Shown: positions 58,079 to 64,000 of the stretch, piece by piece | How positions within the stretch are numbered: the first letter of the stretch is position 1 | How the letters are laid out: the number at the start of each line of letters is the position of its first letter | Assembly (NCBI GenBank): GCA_947650285.1 | Contig: CANTFL010000143.1 | Span: forward strand, 62,001-126,000 | Direction of reading: 5' to 3' | DNA from: Hyaloperonospora brassicae | Taxonomy: Eukaryota > Oomycota > Peronosporomycetes > Peronosporales > Peronosporaceae | DNA: 64,000 nt | Translations under genes and position numbers: made by a program | The notes under the pieces: generated by a model | Database searches by the model: none | What the model saw: only the letters and a program-made list of their open reading frames with translations | What the model was told of the DNA's origin: nothing

Positions 58079-58549
58079 TGTAACGGGGCACGCTCTTGCT
58101 CAGATAACTGAGCAAGGCCTTGTATTGATAACAATACAAGGATGGGTACGCCCGACGTCACGTACACGTGGCGTGAGGAAGCGCGACCAAGACAATACAG
58201 AACCCGAAAGCTCTGTCTTGAGGGAAAGGTAGAACTGTTATTTAATATAGTTATGTTTCTTGCTAAATCATCTTTCGTCTAAATCTAACGATATTAATTT
58301 CTGCCTCCTATGTGGGTCTTCTGTCCACCACCCATTGCGCGCGTCCAGCAGCGATTGGTGGTTAAATTGGTTGATGTACACGGTACATCAACCAAGAAGT
58401 GGACCCCTCTACGTATATTATCATTGGAGGTAATATTCCGACAACATCACTTTTCTCGAGTGATGTTAACTGAATATCATTAAAATAGATAATATTTGAA
58501 AATTGGTACTTTCGTACCAATTTTTATGTAACGGGCTCACCCCGTTACA
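58079..58549 (-). repeat. Element B 5' LTR (471 bp)
   Basis: Ends TGTAACGGGG and CCCCGTTACA. It contains perfect hairpins at 58095-58116 (arm CTTGCTCAG), 58118-58141 (arm CCTTGTATTG), 58369-58393 (arm GGTTGATGTAC), 58499-58524 (arm AAAATTGGTAC) and 58527-58549 (arm TGTAACGGG). Their positions correspond to hairpins of different sequence in the solo LTRs at 5774 and 7071. Confidence 0.93.
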
Positions 58550-61400
58550 CCCTAGCTACATAATAGCTCTCCTATGTAGTAGATGGAAATGTTGCGCATC
58601 ATAAATGAGCCCTAGTCGTTCAATTCATCCTCTTTCACTCGGCACACAATAGAAATTTACATGTTCGAGGTAACGTGTATACTTGTTTGTACAATTGTTA
58701 GCATGAGCACTGCGGCATTACCAACAAACTCATGTGTATATCTTGCGCCCCATGCGAGCTGTCGTGTCGTTGAAGGATTGAAGTAAGTGGAAGAGGCGAT
58801 GCCACACGTCTCTAAAGGCTTTACACATCGACTTATTTCTTATGTCGAATTTATTCTAAGTAAATAGATATGACGGCTATCGGCAAGCGCGAAAAAAATG
58901 TTCGCATGTAGGTAGATTAGAAGGACTTGATGATATCAATTGACAGAGCATGTATATTCACGACATACACGTAAATAAGTTATACGGTTACGTTGGCGTC
59001 TACAGACACAAGAACGAGGCAATGTTTGTGGAGGCGGCCTTCAGTGCAGTTGACGATAGAGGGGCCAGCTCTAGAGTTCCCTTAAAGCACAAGTCATTAT
59101 GTCCAGCGACATAAAGCATGTTCTACATGTACACTTCTCACGCGAGGAAGAAGTCCGTAGATAGTTTTATAGCTATGATTTTGTCGCGATGTGTTGTGTG
59201 ATGAAGTCATTCGGTGGCGTCGTTGATGTACTGTACAGAAACAGACGAGATCAAGTGTGGGCGTCTGATGTTGATTCGGCATCAACAGAAACAACGACCA
59301 ATGCGAATGTCGTCATGTTAACAAATATTGAGAAGCTAATGTAAAAAAATACCTCTGTGCCGCGCCAGGGGAGTGACCATTTGCTTTATTTCACTTCTCG
59401 CATGTTTTGTTCATCAAACACTACAGTCAAACGATGAGTTATGCCTGTCAATGTTGCTTTATGAGTGGTACTTGGCTGTTTGATAACAAATGGGCTTGAA
59501 GACCTCGATGTGTGCTACCTTCTGATGCTGAATACCTACGAGTCCTCCATTAGTTTTATCTACGACAACGACTCATCCTCGGTGTCCTTGGCGAAGGGGC
59601 GCCTTGAGATCCTCAATCTGTTGTGGACTCAGCTCGTACAACGAAAGCTTCACACAAGAAAGCAGAGACGGCGAAGTACGAAGTACTGATTGTTTTGGGT
59701 TGGACAAGTCAACTTACTTGCTGCCACATCTTCTCGATGGAATCTCGCAGCTGTCGCGCTCAAACCGAATAAACCTGAGTATTGTGGAGCGAACCGCGGC
59801 TTAGCGTCACAATCCATTCACTAGCCATTATAAAAAGCCATGTGCGGCTTCGGGCAAGCAGCAACAGCGCGCAGTCTTCCGATTCTAGATGACGATGAGT
59901 GTATTAGAGCGGTGCTACCACCTGCCATGTCCATACAGCGCCTATGCAACATTCAAACTTGTTGATACCCCAGGCAAAATGTCAGATTAGCTCGCGGGCC
60001 CAGTGTCATGTCCTATTGATATATTAGCGTCCCAATGATTCGACATCTACAGCTTGACTGCATTCAGCTTGTGATAATGACACCAACCGGTAGTTGTGTC
60101 ACGTCTTAAAGTTGTGGCCGACAATACCAAAGTCAGCGTCCCGCACGGAAATGTATCTGTCAGTATCGACTACACTATGTCTCCTTGCAACGCCGCTTCG
60201 AGCGGCAAATTATCGGCGGTACTTTATAGGTATACGGTCTTCAGCTTTAGCAGCAACCATCCGTAACGACTACCTGCTGATGAAATTGTACTGTAGCATG
60301 GGTCCTTGTTGATGCAGCTATGGCTGGGAATAATACATATTGCTGAGCCGGCACAACGCAATGTATATCTTAGCACTGAGATGGGGGACTTGTTTATGTT
60401 GCCATGTCTGGCTGGCAATTTAATACACACACCAGCGCTTGCACTTTCGCTGGCAAGGATGTCGTTGCTTTCGTTCATCTCATGATATCAGTGCGTCATG
60501 CGATCTGCCAGTACTTGTCGCGAAAGAAGAAGTCGACGCACCACATAATGTAGATTGTCTGTCAAACTAACCACTCGCCATGTCTCGATGTCTGCCGTTC
60601 AAGCATTCCTCTGGTATCCGTAATTTCTACCTGGTGCCTTTTGACGCTGTTCGCGCCGGCTGTACACACCCGTGGCAAAAACCAAAGAAAGAGAACAGAT
60701 CATCGATTAAATGTTACGCTGTACAACGAGATTGAGATAGACTCAGCTACACGAGTTCTCCAGGAACCGGTACTCACTAGGCTATATTTGACCAGCTGCT
60801 GTTTTGTGAATAGTTCATGGAGCAAACTTGTTGCCAGCCCCAAGTATGGTATGAGCTCCATTCCTGCTACGCGGCTGTTCCCTGATCGTGACCGCACGAA
60901 GGTGAGGAAGGACGTGTCACATTTTAATTGCCTCTTCGTTCGTGAATGCGCGTTCCTATTGTGCTTAATCACATCGTGGCGACAAAGATGGATCATGCTA
61001 TCCACCATAATCTATTCAGGCTCGTCCTACAATGTCAGCTGTATTGAAGGACAGATGTTTGATGCCAGCCTGCATCCGTAGAGATGTCTCCACTTCGATC
61101 GAGATACAGCTGCGAGAGTTTGTACCGAAACATAAGAACAGCAGCAGTCAGACGGTGTAAACCAGATGCAGCGTCGATAAACAGAGGTACATCATAGATT
61201 CGGTTGCGTTCCGAAGTAGCAATAACTCAGCTCTTTGAGTGGTAGACAAATCGCGCTTAACATGAGACATCGCGATGAAGCCGGTTCGTCGGCTGAATTA
61301 CCGCATCCACCTTTAGAATGAGCAAAGCAGCTGACTCATGAGAACTCAGCTGGTACTTCGACGATGGAGTCACCGGCTTTGCTGTCGCTAGCATTCTTTC
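58550..61400. other. Unassigned sequence upstream of the effector gene
   Basis: No recognisable gene. Overlapping ORFs up to 146 codons (plus 60641-61081; minus 60700-61008) show no domain. On the minus strand, about 61235-61050 reads as a 60-codon open stretch with SERNRIYDVPLFIDAASGLH, possibly an exon or decayed gene, which I cannot identify. Confidence 0.4.
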
Positions 61401-61408
61401 TACAGTTT

Positions 61409-61426
61409 GCTCATTTCGGAATTTCC
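61409..61426 (+). promoter_or_regulatory. Oomycete core promoter (Inr plus FPR) of the effector gene
   Basis: GCTCATTTCGGAATTTCC fits the oomycete initiator (TCATTYY) followed by the flanking promoter region (AWTTTNC-like). It lies 22 bp before the ATG at 61448. An upstream in-frame ATG at 61364 precedes it and would not be in the transcript. Confidence 0.8.
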
Positions 61427-61447
61427 TCGGAGCTGTCAATCACCAGT

Positions 61448-62269
61448 ATGCGCTATCCTACGTATGTGCTTGCGGCCTTCGTCGTTCTTTCGTGCAGAAG
61501 CACCGAATCGACTCCTGTGACCAGTGGGCAGACGGACGATTCTGCTCGCGACTTGTCAACCGATTCTCGACTGAAAACACGAACACCCGTCGCGCCAGCT
61601 CTCCTGCATCTGCGAGATTCTGTAGTGGACGACGTCGACCATGAACGACGAGGAAACGAGGAGAGGTTGGGCAACGGCTGGTCATCTTCACCGGACGCAT
61701 GGAAGATTCTGCGCATCGATGATTGGATTCAAACGCAACCGTACCTCAGAGGCGTTCAAAGGTATCGCGAGATAAACAAACCAATGGCGCCGATCGCTTC
61801 CCATGAGACCCCCGGACCCTGGCGCATCAAGTCTAAAACGCCTGGCCATTCTTTCAGCAACGATGCCGTGGTCAAGAGTATGCTGGAATCTGGACAAGTA
61901 CAGGAGCTGGCTGGACTTTTCCATCGACTTCGACACTTCGATGGCTTGGAGGGATTTGCTGACAAGATGCAACGCGATCTGCTTGCCAAGCGTCCAGAAT
62001 TGTTGCCGTACATGTTCAAGCTGTGGCTGACATCGCGGGTGAGTCCTACAAACGTTTACAAAATGATGCCAATTGGAGCGGAGAAAAGCCTGATGAAGAG
62101 TGCCATGAAGACGAACGACTTGAGCGTCCTCGAATTCGCTGTTTACCAGTGGAGTGCGTATGTCCGACAGTACCAGGATCAAGGGCACGTATATAGTAGC
62201 ATGAATGTGCTGAACCAGTTGATGCCGTACAGAAGGTTTATCGACCGTTTCCCCCGCAAGCAAGTGTAG
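61448..62269 (+). CDS. Secreted RXLR-EER-like effector candidate
   Basis: 273 codons, intact. The start is set at 61448 because the core promoter lies between it and the upstream in-frame ATG, and because a signal peptide begins there: MRYPTYVLAAFVVLSCRSTE, likely cut near residues 20-22. The host-targeting region is degenerate: SRLKT at residues 40-44 where RXLR is expected, then an acidic stretch and NEER at residues 70-73, the usual EER position. The C-terminal 190 residues are helical and Trp/Tyr-containing (WKILRIDDW, FKLWLTSRVSP, YQWSAYVRQY), compatible with a WY-type fold but not proven. Such proteins are secreted by oomycete pathogens and act in host cells; no specific target can be inferred. 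It is isolated, with no operon-like neighbours. Confidence 0.8.
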   Translation: MRYPTYVLAAFVVLSCRSTESTPVTSGQTDDSARDLSTDSRLKTRTPVAPALLHLRDSVVDDVDHERRGNEERLGNGWSSSPDAWKILRIDDWIQTQPYLRGVQRYREINKPMAPIASHETPGPWRIKSKTPGHSFSNDAVVKSMLESGQVQELAGLFHRLRHFDGLEGFADKMQRDLLAKRPELLPYMFKLWLTSRVSPTNVYKMMPIGAEKSLMKSAMKTNDLSVLEFAVYQWSAYVRQYQDQGHVYSSMNVLNQLMPYRRFIDRFPRKQV

Positions 62270-62282
62270 TTATGACGTAATC

Positions 62283-62437
62283 ACTTGTCCACCGTAAACA
62301 AACACCAATAAAAATGACATGAAGACTTGCCACCGTACCCACGTATAACGATAACGTGTAGACATGCCCACCATAAACAACTGCAACAATGACGGGAAGA
62401 CTTACCCACCGTTGATGACTACAACAACGACGTGAAG
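62283..62437. repeat. Degenerate tandem repeat just after the effector stop codon
   Basis: Four units of 37-42 bp (62283-62324, 62325-62361, 62362-62399, 62400-62437). Each starts acttgcccaccgt-like and most end acgtgaag-like. It begins 14 bp after the stop and lies before the polyadenylation signal, so it is probably in the 3' UTR. Confidence 0.85.
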
Positions 62438-62499
62438 ATGTAGCCGGTAAGTCATTACTCGAAATAGTCCAACCAGGACAGAACTGTGAATGTAGAGTA

Positions 62500-62505
62500 A
62501 ATAAA
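62500..62505 (+). terminator. Polyadenylation signal of the effector gene
   Basis: AATAAA 230 bp after the stop codon, followed by T-rich sequence. Confidence 0.5.
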
Positions 62506-62510
62506 GATAT

Positions 62511-63870
62511 TTCCGTATTCTTTTTGTTCTTTCGATGCTTTGGTATGTAATCTGACATGTCTGGATGGAGTAGTGGAAGCTATGGTGTAAACGCCGCTTA
62601 AACCAAACTAATCGAGGGCTCTTCTACTTCTAACGAAGCTTGCAGCAAGTCAGAGTGATTGTCATGGAGCCAGTGGCACACTGGTCGTCCAGCGCAAAGA
62701 TGTTGCGTGAATTTTATTGACTCGGTCACTTTAACTCTTTATCACCGAACTTTGTCTCGTCCGCGTTCCATACCATGTACTCACAACCGCTTCACTTTGT
62801 TTGAAGAGGACGTCAGACGATCGACAGGCGTCGACACTTGCGTATTTAAGACTCGTGGATGTCGTAGACGCAAGGCAAAATCTGCAACGTTGTCAGTATC
62901 GCAATAAGTCTCCTTCTACTGTCACGACAATGACCCTAGCAGCCAATGGTTATGGTGCGAAAGTAGTGGGATCAGCACTAGATGCACCGCGTTGAAGTAC
63001 GCGCGCAGGCGATCCTTTTCTTTTCGAGGCAACATTCATAATGTTCTGATTTGGCTTGCAGTGCGTGAGGCAGTGGACCATTGTATTTCTGACAACGGTA
63101 ATATCGCATTTGCAATATTAGCGACGCTCTATCGGTCGAAAAGCGATTTGGAAACGAGACGAACTCAATTTCGGCTAGAACACCCGTAGACTCGTTGTTA
63201 TGATGTAGTAGACGAGTCTTCTGCACATACGAACGGGCGACAGCGAGTCACCTCTGACCAAACGCTTGCTGCCTCTCTCTGAGGGTATGTTGGCACAGGA
63301 ATGGAAACGCGAGCAAGCATCTTAGCGACAATAGCGTTTACGATAAATTGCCGGAACTGTTTGCGGCATGCTGTTGCACATCGGGACCACCGCAAGGAGC
63401 TGTGCCCAGAGATGTAGAGAGACATCTTGCTTGAGATCGTATCGGCTGCATTGTGATTCCTTTCGCCGTCGCTGTTGCACCTGATTCATGAATGCATCAA
63501 CAGCTTCGTTCCGCAAACGTCGATGATCTTGTAATGCACCCATACCCGTCAAAACATCAGTGTTCACTTTAGCACGATGCTTTGGTCACAGCACCTGTCC
63601 TGTCTACCTTTTCTAGCCTCTTGCAAGCCAGTGCAGTTACACGTGCTGCCTTAGACGGGCCAACTACTTTCGAACAACTTGTTTGCTGCTTACATTTAGC
63701 CGGTGTAATAGCACTTCAATATCCTCAGCAGATGCGTCGTGCCGACGGGGTCTCCCATGGCATCCACTGCAGATAGATGGATGCTCACAGCTATCGGAAT
63801 GGAAGGTCTTTCACGAATGAGAACGACGCTGATCCTTCATCTGTCCTCTTGATTTCTCGTTCAAAAGGCA
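62511..63870. other. Unassigned sequence downstream of the effector gene
   Basis: No recognisable gene. Minus-strand ORFs 63322-63567 and 63198-63425 have moderately charged, non-repetitive residues (for example AVDAFMNQVQQRRRKESQ) and could be exons of a gene entering from the right edge. They are not identified. Confidence 0.35.
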
Positions 63871-63965
63871 GTCGAGCAGCCTGTCTGGAGTACAGAAGGC
63901 ACGGAAACCTTCATGTAGTCGAGCACGCCTGCCTGCCTGCCTGGAGCAGAGAAGGCACGGAGCCC
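63871..63965. repeat. Local duplication, 48-bp period, with GCCT slippage
   Basis: gtcgagca, then cctg-ctggag, then agaaggcacgga occurs at 63871-63905 and again at 63919-63962. The second copy carries extra gcct units. Confidence 0.8.
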
Positions 63966-63994
63966 TGACACTCGTTGCAGTACCAATCTTCGAT
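63911..63994 (-). other. Possible exon fragment ending in a PHD-finger-like motif
   Basis: After an acceptor-like ttgtag at the window edge, the minus strand reads IEDWYCNECQGSVPSLL, resembling the last Trp and Cys pair of a PHD finger. A stop follows at 63911. The match is short and the other zinc ligands would lie outside the window. Confidence 0.2.
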
Positions 63995-64000
63995 CTACAA

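Larger units (their letters stand above)
50302..58549 (-). mobile_element. Element B: 8.2-kb chromodomain Ty3/gypsy retrotransposon, hairpin-rich, decayed
   Basis: LTRs at 58079-58549 (5') and 50302-50766 (3') enclose, on the minus strand and in order: primer site, gag, protease, RT, RNase H, integrase, chromodomain, then a plus-strand antisense ORF and a purine tract next to the 3' LTR. Five-base flanks CCCTA (50297-50301 and 58550-58554) are identical. Stops and frameshifts interrupt every domain. The whole element is packed with short perfect inverted repeats. The solo LTRs at 5774 and 7071 belong to the same superfamily. Confidence 0.92.

Noticed and set aside
62283..62437. CRISPR array
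   Set aside because: Units are directly adjacent, degenerate and without spacers, and the genome is eukaryotic.

Overview
The window looks like an accessory, transposon-dominated stretch of an oomycete nuclear genome, most likely a Peronosporales plant pathogen (Phytophthora or downy-mildew type; the genus is inference). Three things point there. A gene of tandem helicase-associated (HA) repeats runs off the left edge. A secreted RXLR-EER-like effector near the right edge is preceded by a textbook oomycete Inr plus FPR core promoter. The mobile elements are chromodomain Ty3/gypsy elements of oomycete type.

Layout. 1-1876 (minus) is an open HA-repeat gene whose 3' end lies outside the window; its first exon is probably at about 2130-2290. 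2.5-5.8 kb holds a 28-bp tandem repeat and sequence I cannot assign. Two solo LTRs with perfect 5-bp target duplications follow (5774-6221 and 7071-7461). 8471-22267 is element A, a 13.8-kb plus-strand gypsy element with 1.1-kb GATC-rich LTRs. It carries gag, protease, RT, RNase H, a second (archaeal-type) RNase H, integrase and chromodomain, all decayed. 22.3-47.4 kb is AT-rich and gene-poor. It holds two tRNA-derived SINE copies, an ancient LTR of the element A family, a LINE remnant (endonuclease, RT and zf-RVT in order) and an isolated gypsy integrase ORF. 47374-48420 is a solo LTR of the element A family with an exact target duplication. 50302-58549 is element B, a minus-strand chromodomain gypsy element, also decayed. 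The last 5.4 kb holds the effector gene and little else that can be recognised.

Two observations stand out. First, element B and its relatives are saturated with short perfect inverted repeats. I verified 40 hairpins with arms of 8-11 bp and small loops across 8.2 kb, in coding as well as LTR sequence. At homologous positions in three LTR subfamilies the arms change together, keeping the pairing. Second, both element A and element B carry, between the chromodomain and the 3' LTR, a decayed ORF on the strand opposite to pol. It starts next to the 3' LTR and encodes a long heptad-rich coiled coil followed by a basic, nuclear-signal-like cluster. These look like a shared antisense accessory gene of oomycete gypsy elements.
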